From Gammaproteobacteria bacterium (GTDB lineage: Bacteria > Pseudomonadota > Gammaproteobacteria > Steroidobacterales > Steroidobacteraceae), in assembly GCA_016707425.1 (NCBI GenBank), contig JADJHU010000014.1, positions 62,001-126,000 on the forward strand: a DNA stretch of 64,000 nt, given 5' to 3'. Of the stretch, positions 33,834 to 46,969 are shown one piece after another (the first letter of the stretch is position 1; every line of letters begins with the position of its first letter). A program made the position numbers and the translations under genes. The notes beneath the pieces are model-generated. The model was not told the origin of the DNA, searched no databases, and saw only the letters and a list, made by a program, of their open reading frames with translations.

Positions 33834-36194
33834 TCACTCCCGGGTCTTCAGCGCGGCGACCAGGTTCAGCCGATCGATGCGCCGGCGTACGATCGCCGCA
33901 CTTGCGAGGGCCGCGCCGAGCATCACGAGGATCGCGAAGGCGTAGGTGCGCGGCAGGATGACGAGCGGGATGCGGAACTCCTCGCCGTGGATCAGCTCGG
34001 CGAGCAGCGCCGCGAGCCCGTAGCCGAGCAGGCAGCCGATCGGAATGGCCACGAGGATCTGCAGGCCCACCTGGCCGAGAAGAATCCAGGAAACCTCACC
34101 GCGGGTGAAGCCGAGCACACGGAGACTCGCGAGCTCCCAGGCGTGTTCGGCGAGCGCGATGCGGGCACTGTTGTAGACCACCCCGACCGCGATGCAGGCG
34201 GCGAATGCGCTGAGGACGCCCGTGAAGACGAGGAGATTGCGCCGGGAGGTGGCGCGGAAGTGACGCACCATCAGGACCTTGTCGCCGATCGAGGCGAAGA
34301 CCGGGATGCTGCGTGCCCGTTCGTAGAACTCGCCGAGGCGATTGCGGTCGATGCGCAGCCTGATCCCGTTGACGTTGTCACTGTCACCGGCGAGCGCTGC
34401 GGCGTCGCGCCGCGTCATGTACGCGCGCATGCCCATGAGATCGCCGGTCTCGAGTGCCACGGGCACGAGCCGCGGCTGGCCCGTGCCCTCGAGCGGCTCG
34501 ACCCAGAGCGCGTCTCCCGGGCGCACGTGCAGCCGTCGGGCAAGGCGGTCGGTGAGCAGGAGCGCGCCCTCGACGAGTAGCAGTGGCTTCAGATCCGCAT
34601 CCAGCATGGGGCGCAGTCTTGCATCTGCGGCAAGGCCCGTCACGTTGGTGCGGTACTGGTAGGGGCCGTTACGCAGGCGCACCGGGACGTCGCGCGAGCC
34701 CTCTGCCGCGAGTACGCCCGGCAGGCGCGCGGCGGCATGCAGCGCCGCGGGTGTCTCCGCTTCGGTGAGGGCGACGATCACGTCGGCACGCTCGCGGCGA
34801 TGCAGTTCGATATCGATCAGCCGGTCGAAGGCATCGCCCCACCAGGTGCCGGCGATGACGATGGCCACTGAGCTCGCCACGCCGACCACGGTGAGCGCGG
34901 TACGCAGCTTCCGGCGCTCGAGCTCGCGCAGGATCATGCGTGCTTCGTCCGGGAGCAGCCTTCCGAGATGCAGCCGCTCGAGGAGTGTGCGGCGGAAGTG
35001 TGCCGGGGCAGGCGGGTGCATGGCCTCGGCGGGCGGCAGGCGCACGACCGCGCGCACGGCCCCGGCGGCGGCGCCCACGGCCCCGAGGACTGCCACGCCG
35101 ATTGCGACCGCGAGGATCCAGGGCTCGACGTGCCATGCGTGCACGGGAAAGAAGAAATATCCCGTGTAGAGCTGCGTCATCCACTGGCCGAGCAAGGCGC
35201 CGACGCCAAGTCCGATGAGCGTGCCGAGTCCGACGATCACGAGCGAGAGTGCGAGATAATGCAGACCGATGCTGCGGTTCGCGTAGCCGAGCGCCTTCAG
35301 GGCCGCGATCTGCAGGCGCTCGGTGGCGATGTGGCGGGCGAGCAGCACGTTCAGCAGAAAGATGGCGACGGCGAGGAATACGGCTGGCAGCACCGTGCCG
35401 AAGACCTGCTGCTCGCCGATCTCCTGGGAGAGCGCGCGGTTCGAGGGCTGGTCCTCGCGCGCATAGGTGCCGCGCGAGCCATAGGCTGCGAGCAGCCGGT
35501 CGAGCGCCGCGATGACCCGAGGGACCGAGGCGCCGCGCGCGAGGCGGAGTGCGGCGGAGTTGAAGGCGCCCTCCATGTCGTAGGCGGCCGCGAGCTTTGC
35601 GTGGCTCAGCCAGAACACACCGAAGCGGGTGTCATCCGCGAATCCGCCGTGTGCAGCCGCGAAGACGTATTCGGGTGAGAGGGCGACGCCACGCACTTCG
35701 AGTGACTCGAAGCGGCCGTTGACGAGCAGCGTCACACGGCTGCCCGGCTCGAGGTGGCGCGCCCTGGCGAAGGCCTCGTTCACCAGCACGCCGTGCGCGT
35801 CGTCTGGCTCCAGCCAGCGGCCGGAGCGGAGAAAGACGCGGTTGATGCGCGGCGTGCCGCGCTCGGGCAGCGCGACCACGCGGCCGGTCATCGACTCCAC
35901 GGTGTCGGGGAGCGTCACCATCACGTTGCCGGCAATCGTGGTCTCGACGTCCACGACCCCGGGGATCGCGCGAATCGCCGCTTCGAGCCGCTGGGGTGCG
36001 CGGCGCGCCGCGACGAACACGTGCCCGAAGCGCGCCGAGTCGTAGTAGGCATCGCGCAGGCTCACCAGCGAGGCGTGCGTGGAGAGCGAGCCTATGAAGC
36101 CGCCCACGCCCGAGGCGACGACCAGCGCGATCGTGAGCACCTGGGCCTTGAGGCGCCAGAGATCCCGCAGCAGCTTGCGCTGCAGGGGCCTCAC
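33834..36194 (-). CDS. ABC transporter permease with two FtsX/MacB-type domains
   Basis: 786 aa from GTG 36194, which overlaps the ATPase stop (GTGA); codons upstream are ATPase antisense-frame sequence. Structure: an amino-terminal helix (AQVLTIALVVASGVGGFIGSL), a large periplasmic region, three helices with a GTVLPAVFLAVAIFLLNVLLARHIATERLQ FtsX signature, a link (MHPPAPAHFRRTLLERL), then a second repeat of helix, periplasmic domain and FtsX unit (VFTGVLSAFAACIAVGVVYNSARIALAEHAWELASLRVLGFTRGEV). Together with the adaptor it suggests export of lipids or lipophilic molecules rather than LolCDE. Confidence 0.87.
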   Translation of the reverse strand: MRPLQRKLLRDLWRLKAQVLTIALVVASGVGGFIGSLSTHASLVSLRDAYYDSARFGHVFVAARRAPQRLEAAIRAIPGVVDVETTIAGNVMVTLPDTVESMTGRVVALPERGTPRINRVFLRSGRWLEPDDAHGVLVNEAFARARHLEPGSRVTLLVNGRFESLEVRGVALSPEYVFAAAHGGFADDTRFGVFWLSHAKLAAAYDMEGAFNSAALRLARGASVPRVIAALDRLLAAYGSRGTYAREDQPSNRALSQEIGEQQVFGTVLPAVFLAVAIFLLNVLLARHIATERLQIAALKALGYANRSIGLHYLALSLVIVGLGTLIGLGVGALLGQWMTQLYTGYFFFPVHAWHVEPWILAVAIGVAVLGAVGAAAGAVRAVVRLPPAEAMHPPAPAHFRRTLLERLHLGRLLPDEARMILRELERRKLRTALTVVGVASSVAIVIAGTWWGDAFDRLIDIELHRRERADVIVALTEAETPAALHAAARLPGVLAAEGSRDVPVRLRNGPYQYRTNVTGLAADARLRPMLDADLKPLLLVEGALLLTDRLARRLHVRPGDALWVEPLEGTGQPRLVPVALETGDLMGMRAYMTRRDAAALAGDSDNVNGIRLRIDRNRLGEFYERARSIPVFASIGDKVLMVRHFRATSRRNLLVFTGVLSAFAACIAVGVVYNSARIALAEHAWELASLRVLGFTRGEVSWILLGQVGLQILVAIPIGCLLGYGLAALLAELIHGEEFRIPLVILPRTYAFAILVMLGAALASAAIVRRRIDRLNLVAALKTRE

Positions 36195-36976
36195 CAGTGC
36201 AGCTCCGCAGGCGCCAGCTTCTCCGGATTGACGCTGATCTCGGCGATGCGTCCGTCGGCGAGGCGCATGATGCGGTCGGCCATGCGGGAGATCACGGCGT
36301 TGTGCGTGATGACGAGTGTGGTCGTGCCGAGCTCGCGGTTGACACGCCCGATCGCCTCGAGCACGAGCCGTCCGGTGTCGATGTCGAGCGCGCCCGTCGG
36401 CTCGTCGCACAGGAGGCATTCCGGGCGCTTGGCGATCGCCCGGGCGATGGCCACGCGCTGCTGTTCCCCTCCCGAGAGCTGCGCCGGAAAGTGGTCGAGG
36501 CGGCCCTCGAGCCCGACGAGACCGAGGGCCTCCTCGGGGCGCATGGCGCGCGGCACGAGATCGGTCACGAGCTCGACGTTCTCGCGGGCCGTGAGGCTCG
36601 GGATGAGGTTGTAGAACTGGAAGACGAAGCCGACGTGTTCGCGCCGGTAGCGGGTGAGTTCCTGCTCCGTCGCGTGCACGAGGTCATGGTTGCGCCAGCG
36701 CACTTCACCGGAGCTCGCCGTGTCGAGTCCGCCGAGGATATTGAGAAGCGTCGATTTGCCGCTGCCCGAGGGGCCGAGCAGCACGACGAATTCGCTCCTG
36801 CAGATCTCGAAGGACACGCCCCGCAGGGCATGCACCTCGACCTCGCCCGCACGGTAGATTTTGCGCAACTCGCGGGCGACGAAGACGGGTTCTGCGGTCA
36901 CGCGGATCTCAGTGGCGGTGCGCCTGCCTCGGGCATGGGCGGCTCCATCGACCGGGAGTATGGCCCAGCCTGACAT
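36191..36976 (-). CDS. ABC transporter ATPase (LolD/MacB-like)
   Basis: 261 aa. Walker A GPSGSGKST (68-76), signature LSGGEQQ (167-173), Walker B CLLCDEP (187-193) and the switch histidine in LVITHNAVIS. The Q-loop region is VFQFYNLIPSLTARENV, typical of the LolD/MacB group. The ATG at 36976 adds about 25 residues before the fold; a GTG at 36901 is an alternative. First gene of the exporter operon, divergent from the methionine regulator. Confidence 0.9.
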   Translation of the reverse strand: MSGWAILPVDGAAHARGRRTATEIRVTAEPVFVARELRKIYRAGEVEVHALRGVSFEICRSEFVVLLGPSGSGKSTLLNILGGLDTASSGEVRWRNHDLVHATEQELTRYRREHVGFVFQFYNLIPSLTARENVELVTDLVPRAMRPEEALGLVGLEGRLDHFPAQLSGGEQQRVAIARAIAKRPECLLCDEPTGALDIDTGRLVLEAIGRVNRELGTTTLVITHNAVISRMADRIMRLADGRIAEISVNPEKLAPAELHW

Positions 36977-37024
36977 CCTGGTCAGCCCTTTCAGGGGTAA
37001 GGCAATTCGTCATTGCCGTCAGGA

Positions 37025-37053
37025 TTGTCACAATACGAACAATACCTTACGAT
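37025..37053 (+). promoter_or_regulatory. Promoter with palindromic operator before the metF-metH regulator
   Basis: TTGTCA (37025-37030), 17-bp spacer, TACGAT (37048-37053), giving transcription from about 37060 and a 25-nt leader. ATTGT-C-ACAAT (37024-37034) is an inverted repeat across the -35 box, and CAATAC recurs at 37031 and 37041. The placement suits repression by the ArsR-type product encoded next. Confidence 0.5.
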
Positions 37054-37084
37054 AGCAATTAACGACTTGTGCAGCACCGTAATA

Positions 37085-38023
37085 ATGCCTGTGCCTCCGG
37101 CTTCGTTCGAGACTCCTCAGCTTCTCGCCGCCCTGCGCGCGGCCGGCGAGCCGACGCGCCTGCGTCTGCTCGCGCTCTGCAGCGGGCAGGAGCACAGCGT
37201 GAGTACCCTGGCAGAGGTGCTCGGTCAGAGCGAACCGCGCGTCTCGCGCCACCTGAAGCAGCTCTGCCAGGCCGGGCTCCTCGAGCGTCTGCGGGAAGGC
37301 GCGTGGGTGCGCTATCGCGTGCCCGCGGCCGGACGTGAGCTCGAGTTCGTGCACGAGCTGCTCGGACGCTGGGCGGACACGGATGCACTGCGCCTGCGCG
37401 ATGCCGCGCGCGTGAGCGGGCGCACGGACCGCGAGGCGGCCGCCGTGCCGCACGACGACTCGCGCCTCGGACGCAGTCTCCGGCGCTTCGTCACCGCGGA
37501 GATGCCGGCGGGCGAGCGGTTCGCGTGCGCACTCGTCGTCGGCTCGACCGCCGCGGAACTGCTGAACGCGGGCGGCGCGATCTCGCGCCGGGTCGTGGTG
37601 CTCTCGGAGTCACGGATTGCGGCACAGCGGCTGCGGTTGCGCGCCGAGCGGATCGGAGCGGATTGCGAGGTGCGGGTTGCGGACCTGACACGGGTACCGG
37701 CCCTGGTGCGCGCGATCGGACTCCTGCCGCCGCTCGATGCGGTGATTGCCGATCGCCTCGGCGCCAGCGCGGCCGAGATGACCCTCATCCTGCGCGCGCT
37801 GCGCGCGCGGCTCGCGGCCGGAGGACGCATCTCGTTCTTCGTACGCTACGACTCGCTCGGGCAGGGGCGCGGCAAGGTCGTCGAGCATCCGCTGGCGCAC
37901 GTGCGGCGCCTGCTCGGCGAGGCGGGCTTTGCCTGTGACCGGCTGCAGCCGATCGAAGCGGACGGCGAACACGTGATCGCTGCCGCAGCAACCTGTGCAA
38001 GCTTCCACGAAAGGGTGGCCTGA
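37085..38023 (+). CDS. ArsR-family regulator fused to a methyltransferase-like domain
   Basis: 312 aa from ATG 37085. Residues 8-95 form an ArsR winged helix (LLAALRAAGEPTRLRLLALC, LGQSEPRVSRHLKQLCQAGLL with recognition helix, then WVRYRVPA). The metal-binding cysteines of arsenic/zinc sensors are not obvious. Residues about 130-305 resemble a Rossmann SAM-methyltransferase, but the usual glycine-rich motif I is replaced by ALVVGSTAAELLNAGG and no methylation motif is clear, so it may bind SAM as an effector. Two bases separate it from metF, so it probably senses SAM or methionine status and regulates the operon. Confidence 0.8.
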   Translation: MPVPPASFETPQLLAALRAAGEPTRLRLLALCSGQEHSVSTLAEVLGQSEPRVSRHLKQLCQAGLLERLREGAWVRYRVPAAGRELEFVHELLGRWADTDALRLRDAARVSGRTDREAAAVPHDDSRLGRSLRRFVTAEMPAGERFACALVVGSTAAELLNAGGAISRRVVVLSESRIAAQRLRLRAERIGADCEVRVADLTRVPALVRAIGLLPPLDAVIADRLGASAAEMTLILRALRARLAAGGRISFFVRYDSLGQGRGKVVEHPLAHVRRLLGEAGFACDRLQPIEADGEHVIAAAATCASFHERVA

Positions 38024-38025
38024 CC

Positions 38026-38945
38026 ATGACATCGCCTGCCGCGCTCGCCGCGCGCCTCGCTGAACCCGCCGGCACGCTGGGCGCTCCGATCGAGATCTCC
38101 TTCGAATTCTTTCCGCCGGCCGACGAACCGATGGAGCAGACGCTGTGGCGCTCGATCGAGCGGCTGGCGCCGCTCGCGCCGCGCTTCGTGTCCGTCACCT
38201 ATGGTGCGGATGGCTCGACGCGCACGCGCACCCACAAGGTCATCACACGCATCCAGCGGGAAACACGTCTCACGGGGGCGCCGCACCTCACCTGCGTCGG
38301 TGCCCCGCGCGGGGAGATTCTCGAGATCGCGCGCGGCTACTGGGCGCAGGGCATCCGGCACATCGTGGCACTGCGCGGCGATCCGCCGCAGGGCGCCGAG
38401 CGCTACGAGCCACACCCTGGCGGTTTTGCCTATGCGGCCGACCTCGTCGCGGGCCTGAAAGGTGTCGCGGACTTCGACATTTCGGTGGCCGCCTATCCCG
38501 AGATGCACCCGGAAGCCGGCTCGGCCGAGGAGGATCTCGAGAACCTGCGGCGCAAGATCGATGCGGGCGCGACGCGCGCGATCACCCAGTTCTTCTTCGA
38601 CAACGATGCCTTCCTGCGCTTCCGCGACCGCTGCGTGCGTGCCGGCATCGAGGCGAGCATCGTGCCAGGCATCCTGCCGATCACGCGCTTCCCGCAGGTG
38701 CTGCGCTTCGCTGCGCGCTGCGGCGCGAGCGTGCCGCCGTGGCTGCAGGAACGCTTCCAGGGGCTCGACGATGATCCGGATACCCGCCGGCTGATCGCCG
38801 CCAGCGTGGCGATCGAGCAGGTGACGCACCTGGCGCGCGAGGGCGTGCGAGAGTTCCATTTCTACACGCTGAATCGCGCGGAACTCAGCTTCGCCATCTG
38901 TCACGCGCTCGGCGTGCGTCCGGCGGCACCCGTGGGGCTGCAGTC

Positions 38946-38949
<4 letters not shown>
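38026..38949 (+). CDS. metF: 5,10-methylenetetrahydrofolate reductase
   Basis: 307 aa TIM-barrel flavoprotein. ISFEFFPPADEPMEQTLW carries the catalytic Glu of the family; VSVTYGADGSTRTRT, ALRGDPPQG and ITQFFFDNDAFLRF are typical FAD- and folate-binding pieces. It makes 5-methyltetrahydrofolate for MetH, whose GTG start overlaps its stop. Confidence 0.97.
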
Positions 38950-42678
<3,729 letters not shown>

Positions 42679-42686
<8 letters not shown>

Positions 42687-43440
42687 AATCGTCCAGCAGC
42701 TCGTCGCCCACGTTCGTCAGGTCGCGGATCGTCTTCACCCGCACCGCGCGGGTGACGGCCGGAGGCGAATAGGAATAGCAGGCGCCGTGCATCATGGTGA
42801 GCTGCTCGGCACGGATGCCGACTTGCGCGTCCATGTCGAAGCGGCGTGCCGTGCTCACCATGTAGCCCTTTGAGAACACCACTGCGGCCTCCAGCGCCTC
42901 GGGATCCGCGCCGAAGCGTTCGCTCGCCCAGGGCAGGAAGCCCCTGATCAGTGGCAGCCCCGCGAAGGGCTCGGGTGCCACGATGCGCTGCTCGAGCGTC
43001 TGCCAGCGGTGCACCTCCACGCCGTCGCGCAGCACGCGCGACCAGGCCGGCGCCGGGTGCTCGTCGGGGACTTCGACGTCGTACTGGCGGCTCCCCTCCC
43101 GCAGTGCGTGCGCCATGGCCAGCAAGGTGAGGTCATAGACGTGCGTGCAGTGGGCGCGCGGGTTGTGCTCCGTGAGCATACGGCGCATCGGCGTGTCGAG
43201 CGGCATGCCGATGAGTGCGCGCAGCGGGCCCGCGGCGCCCGGGCAGGTATCGAGCGGAAAGCGCCGGAACTCCGGGGTGATCGCCGTGATGCATGCGCCG
43301 TCGTGCTGCAGCACGAGCCGCATGGCATGGCCCGTATCTTCGAGCGCCGCACGGACCTCGCCAGGGCCGGCGATCAGGCGGATGCGGCGGCGAAAGACGC
43401 GCTGACCGTAGTCGGTGTTGGTGACCGGCGGAAGCTGCAT
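42679..43440 (-). CDS. DUF2889 family protein
   Basis: 253 aa from ATG 43440. Features typical of DUF2889: VFRRRIRLIAGPGEVRAALED, FPLDTCPGAAGPLRALIG, HCTHVYDLTLLAMAHAL and the late FSKGYMVSTARRFDMD. The family is found beside NTF2-like, CoA and steroid-degradation genes; its biochemical role is unknown. An NTF2-like gene lies 20 nt upstream on the same strand. Confidence 0.82.
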
Positions 43441-43460
43441 GGGGCGGGATCCTGCGGAGC

Positions 43461-43952
43461 TCAGCTGCCGATGTCGTAAAAGGCGGTCGTCTGGCTCATG
43501 ACCGGTTTTTCGATGCGCTCGCTGATCCGCCAGCCGGAGGCAGTGCGCCGGTAGCTCACCCGGTAGTAGCCTGCGGCCGTGCCCTGGCGGGTGTGGGCCG
43601 GGCCCTCGCGATTGAGGTACTTGAACTCGAAGAACAGGGTGGCCCGGGCGGCGTCGGTGCCGGTCTCGAGCTGAGGCGGATGCATGTAGTGCAGCCCCGA
43701 CCAGCGCGCATTGATGTCGCGACAGAAGCCGGCAAGCGCTTCGCGTCCCTGGAAGCGCATGTGCGGCTGCTCGCCCGCGGCGACCATCTCGAAGACGCCG
43801 TCCTCGGTGAACAGCTCCGCCCAGCGCTGCGGCTGGTTCGTGTCCCAGCTGATCGCATACGCGGCCTCCAGATCCATGATGGCGGCACGGTCCTCGAGGG
43901 CGCGCAGGCGCTGCCCGATGTCGCGATCCTCGTCGCTGCGCGTGGTGCTCAT
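43461..43952 (-). CDS. NTF2/SnoaL-like protein
   Basis: 163 aa without a signal peptide. Helix LRALEDRAAIMDLEAAYAISWDTNQPQRWAELFTEDGVFEM is the SnoaL_4-like opening; the central strands contain FQGREALAGF and HYMHPPQLET with a conserved histidine, and it ends with a strand-rich YYRVSYRRTASGWRISERI. Members include ring-hydroxylating dioxygenase small subunits and dehydratases. Its start overlaps the mtgA stop and it precedes DUF2889. Confidence 0.8.
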   Translation of the reverse strand: MSTTRSDEDRDIGQRLRALEDRAAIMDLEAAYAISWDTNQPQRWAELFTEDGVFEMVAAGEQPHMRFQGREALAGFCRDINARWSGLHYMHPPQLETGTDAARATLFFEFKYLNREGPAHTRQGTAAGYYRVSYRRTASGWRISERIEKPVMSQTTAFYDIGS

Positions 43953-44698
43953 CCCGGATCTCCCTCTGGCTGTGCGGCATGCCGCGCCTGGATCTCACGC
44001 AGATAGGCTGGCCCGCCGAGGCTGCGCATCTGGCCCAGGATCCACTGCTGGCGCTGCCTGACGTAGGGCGAGGGCCGGTCGACCCGGAAGCGCCGGGGAT
44101 TCGGGAGGACGGCGGCGAGCAGCGCGCTCTGTCCGGCACTCAGCCGCGCGGCAGGTTCATGAAAGAAGGCCTGCGCGGCCGCTTCGACACCATAGATGCC
44201 GCGGCCGAACTCCGCGATGTTCAGATAGACCTCCAGGATGCGCTCCTTGGGCCAGCCAATCTCGATCAGCACGGTGAACCACGCTTCCAGACCCTTGCGA
44301 ACATAGCTTCGGCCCGGCCAGAGAAAGAGGTTCTTCGCGACCTGCTGCGAAATGGTGCTCGCCCCGCGCGCGCGCCGGGCGCGCGCGTTATGGCGCACCG
44401 CCTCGCGGATCGACTGCAGGTCGAACCCGAAGTGGAAGGGAAACTGCTGGTCCTCGGCTGCAATGACCGCGATGGCAGCATGACGCGAGATCCGCTCGAG
44501 ATCCACCCACTCGTAGCGGGTGCGATAGGTCTCGTCACCGGCACGCATTGCCTCGACACGCGCGCCCAGCATGAAGGCGCTCGTCCAGGGGTCGATCCAG
44601 CGCCCGGCGAGCACGGGCAGCGCGGTGATCGCGGCGGCGCCGAATACCGCGGCCGCGAACCACGTGAGCAGTGAACGGCGCACGCCTTTGCGGGCCAC
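43949..44698 (-). CDS. mtgA: Monofunctional biosynthetic peptidoglycan transglycosylase
   Basis: 249 aa GT51 enzyme with one amino-terminal membrane helix (FAAAVFGAAAITALPVL). Catalytic Glu82 in IAAEDQQFPFHFGFD, then GASTISQQVAKNLFLWPGRSYVRKGLEAW and the second glutamate in KERILEVYLNIAEFGRGIYG. It polymerises lipid II into glycan strands and has no transpeptidase domain. Overlaps the next gene by four bases. Confidence 0.96.
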   Translation of the reverse strand: MARKGVRRSLLTWFAAAVFGAAAITALPVLAGRWIDPWTSAFMLGARVEAMRAGDETYRTRYEWVDLERISRHAAIAVIAAEDQQFPFHFGFDLQSIREAVRHNARARRARGASTISQQVAKNLFLWPGRSYVRKGLEAWFTVLIEIGWPKERILEVYLNIAEFGRGIYGVEAAAQAFFHEPAARLSAGQSALLAAVLPNPRRFRVDRPSPYVRQRQQWILGQMRSLGGPAYLREIQARHAAQPEGDPG

Positions 44699-44746
44699 GG
44701 GAGAGGGCTCGGGGACAGCGTGCCGCGATGCCGTGCCGTGGTCCGC

Positions 44747-45235
44747 TCAGGTGCGGCGCGCCGTGTTCACCACGACGGCGTCGACGGGCACGTCGTCGTG
44801 ACCCTGCCTGCGCCCCGTGCGCACCTCCGCAATGGCATCGATGACGTCCAGGCCCTCGCTCACGCGCCCGAACACGGCGTAGCCGTAATTTCCCGGCTTG
44901 TGATCGAGGAACTGGTTGTCCACGAGATTGACGAAGAACTGCGAGGTGGCGCTGTCGATGTCGTTGGTGCGCGCCATCGACAGCGTGCCGCGCTCGTTTC
45001 TGCGGCCGTTGGCTGCCTCGTTGCGGATCGGTGCGCGGGTTTTCTTCTGCGCCATCTCGGGTGTGAAGCCGCCGCCCTGGATGACGAACCCGGGGATGAC
45101 CCGGTGGAATACCGTGCCGTCGAAGAAGCCTTCGTCCACGTACTGCAGGAAGTTGGCGACGCTCTCGGGTGCGTCTTCTTCGAAGAGCTCGATGGTGAAG
45201 GAGCCGTGGGATGTTTCGAATCGGATCATGTTCAT
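44747..45235 (-). CDS. ppiB: Peptidyl-prolyl cis-trans isomerase B (cyclophilin)
   Basis: 162 aa cyclophilin. No signal peptide, so cytoplasmic. Active-site residues are in FHRVIPGFVIQGGGF, the SMARTNDIDSATSQFFVNL segment and YAVFGRVSEGLDVID. The start overlaps the prmC stop by four bases. Confidence 0.95.
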   Translation of the reverse strand: MNMIRFETSHGSFTIELFEEDAPESVANFLQYVDEGFFDGTVFHRVIPGFVIQGGGFTPEMAQKKTRAPIRNEAANGRRNERGTLSMARTNDIDSATSQFFVNLVDNQFLDHKPGNYGYAVFGRVSEGLDVIDAIAEVRTGRRQGHDDVPVDAVVVNTARRT

Positions 45236-46092
45236 CGCTTCCGCGGTTGATGCCAGTGGGCCTCGGTGACACGCTCGTGCCCGGCGAGATCACGATGGCA
45301 GCGTACGTGAGTGAACCCCTGCGCGACAAGCGTGGCGCCGAGACTGGCAGCCTGGCGGGTGCCATGCTCGAGCACGAGCCACCCGTCGTGTTCCAGGAAG
45401 TCCGGGGCCTGCCGGACGAGCGCGTGGAGCGCGGCCAGTCCATCGGGCCCGGGCGTGAGGGCACATCGGGGTTCGTGACGCAGCTCAGGCGTCCCGAGGA
45501 CCGCGTCGCCCGCATCGACGTAAGGTGGGTTGGATACGATGAGCTCGAAGCGCCCGCCCGCGACCGGTTCGAACCATGAGCCCTGGAGAAAGCGCACCCG
45601 GCCGAGGCCGAGTTCGCGGGCGTTGGTCTGCGCGACAGCCAGCGCATCGTCCGAGGCATCGGTCGCCGTAATCTCCCACGCCGGGCGCTCGCTGGCGAGC
45701 GCGAGTGCGATCGCACCCGAGCCCGTGCCGAGATCGAGAGCGCGGCAGTGCGTGGCGCCGCAGAGTGCGAGGGCGCGTTCGACGACGAGCTCTGTCTCGG
45801 GGCGCGGCACGAGCACGGCGGGTGTCACGGCGAGCGACAGCGACCAGAACTCGCGGCGTCCCGTCAGATAGGCCAGAGGCTCGCCTCCCCGGCGCCGCTC
45901 GATCAGCGCGCCGTAGCGATCGATCTGTGCTGCCGTGGGTTCGTGTTCCGGCGTGGCACGCAGTTGCGCCCGCGAGAGTCCGGCACACGCGGCGAGGAGC
46001 AGCTCCGCATCGAGAGCCGCTCCGGGCGAATGCTTTCCCAGACGCTCGCGCCCCCATGCGAGCAGCGTCCCGATGTTGTCATGGCTCTTCAT
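45232..46092 (-). CDS. prmC: Peptide chain release factor N5-glutamine methyltransferase
   Basis: 286 aa from ATG 46092. An amino-terminal helical domain (LDAELLLAACAGLSRAQL) precedes the SAM domain with LDLGTGSGAIALALASERP and catalytic NPPY in IVSNPPYVDAG. It methylates the glutamine of the GGQ motif in RF1 and RF2. Its usual partner prfA is 7 kb away at 53006-54085; the MoxR/RDD cluster lies between them. Confidence 0.95.
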   Translation of the reverse strand: MKSHDNIGTLLAWGRERLGKHSPGAALDAELLLAACAGLSRAQLRATPEHEPTAAQIDRYGALIERRRGGEPLAYLTGRREFWSLSLAVTPAVLVPRPETELVVERALALCGATHCRALDLGTGSGAIALALASERPAWEITATDASDDALAVAQTNARELGLGRVRFLQGSWFEPVAGGRFELIVSNPPYVDAGDAVLGTPELRHEPRCALTPGPDGLAALHALVRQAPDFLEHDGWLVLEHGTRQAASLGATLVAQGFTHVRCHRDLAGHERVTEAHWHQPRKR

Positions 46093-46134
46093 CCTGCGAT
46101 TATCGCCCGGCGCGCGCTCTGCTACATTGCCGCC

Positions 46135-46968
46135 ATGTCGGCGACGCTCTTCCCTCTGACAGCCCCGCTCTCGATCGGTGAGGTGCTGGATGCGGGATTC
46201 AGGCTGTTTCGTGCCACGGTGCTTGCCTGCCTGCCGTTTGCGACGTTTGCCGTGATCGCCGGGCAGCTGCCGGGTATCTACAGCGTGAGCCAGGGTCGCC
46301 CGCCCGGCTCGTTCACGCCGGGCGATCTGCCGTGGGTGGCGGTCAACGTTGCGAGTGCGCTCCTGACCGTGGCGCTCGTCGGCGCAATCTTCGTCCAGCA
46401 GCACCGGGTGGCCGCGGGGGCCTCCCGCAGCATGCGCGTGGCGCTGGCAATGGCGCTCCGCAGGGTTGCGGTCGCGGTTGGACTCGTGCTGCTGCTGGCC
46501 TTCGGGCTGGCCGTCGTCGGTGCACTGGCCACCATGCTCAGCCGGGTACTGGGCACGGCCTGGGTCGTGATGGTGCTGGCGCCGCTACTGGCATGGGCGG
46601 GTGTGTCCGTGCTGTTCGCCTGGCCCGCCGTTCTCGTCGAAGGAAGCTCCATACGCAGCGCGCTGCGTTCGAGCCTGGCGCTCGTGAGCGGCAATCGCCT
46701 GCGCACGGCACTGATACTGCTCGTGGCGCTCGCCGCAGTGCTCGCGCTGTATTCGATCGCGGTGATCGTGGGCATCGTGATCGCCACGCTCCTCGGGTCC
46801 GCAGATCTGGCGTTCGTCACGGCGGTGACGAACGTCCTGCTCGTCGTGCTGGGGGCCTTCGGCGTGCCCTTCTACACGGCGCTGATCCTGGCAGCCTACG
46901 AGGATCTGAAGGTCCGCCGGCAGGGCTCGGATCTCGAGCGACGCATCGAGAATCTCGGGGCGTCCTGA
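46135..46968 (+). CDS. Multi-pass membrane protein of the MoxR cluster
   Basis: 277 aa from ATG 46135. Six or so hydrophobic helices; the opening LSIGEVLDAGFRLFRATVLACLPFATFAVIAGQL and the ending YTALILAAYEDLKVRRQGSDLE match the conserved membrane domain seen next to DUF4129 and glycerophosphodiesterase genes. No catalytic motif. It starts the plus-strand series that ends with DUF58; one base separates it from the next gene. Confidence 0.75.
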   Translation: MSATLFPLTAPLSIGEVLDAGFRLFRATVLACLPFATFAVIAGQLPGIYSVSQGRPPGSFTPGDLPWVAVNVASALLTVALVGAIFVQQHRVAAGASRSMRVALAMALRRVAVAVGLVLLLAFGLAVVGALATMLSRVLGTAWVVMVLAPLLAWAGVSVLFAWPAVLVEGSSIRSALRSSLALVSGNRLRTALILLVALAAVLALYSIAVIVGIVIATLLGSADLAFVTAVTNVLLVVLGAFGVPFYTALILAAYEDLKVRRQGSDLERRIENLGAS

Positions 46969-46969
46969 C

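Noticed and set aside
36977..38025. Cobalamin or SAM riboswitch before metF-metH
   Set aside because: The leader is only about 25 nt from the predicted start and lacks the conserved boxes; the ArsR-type regulator explains control better.
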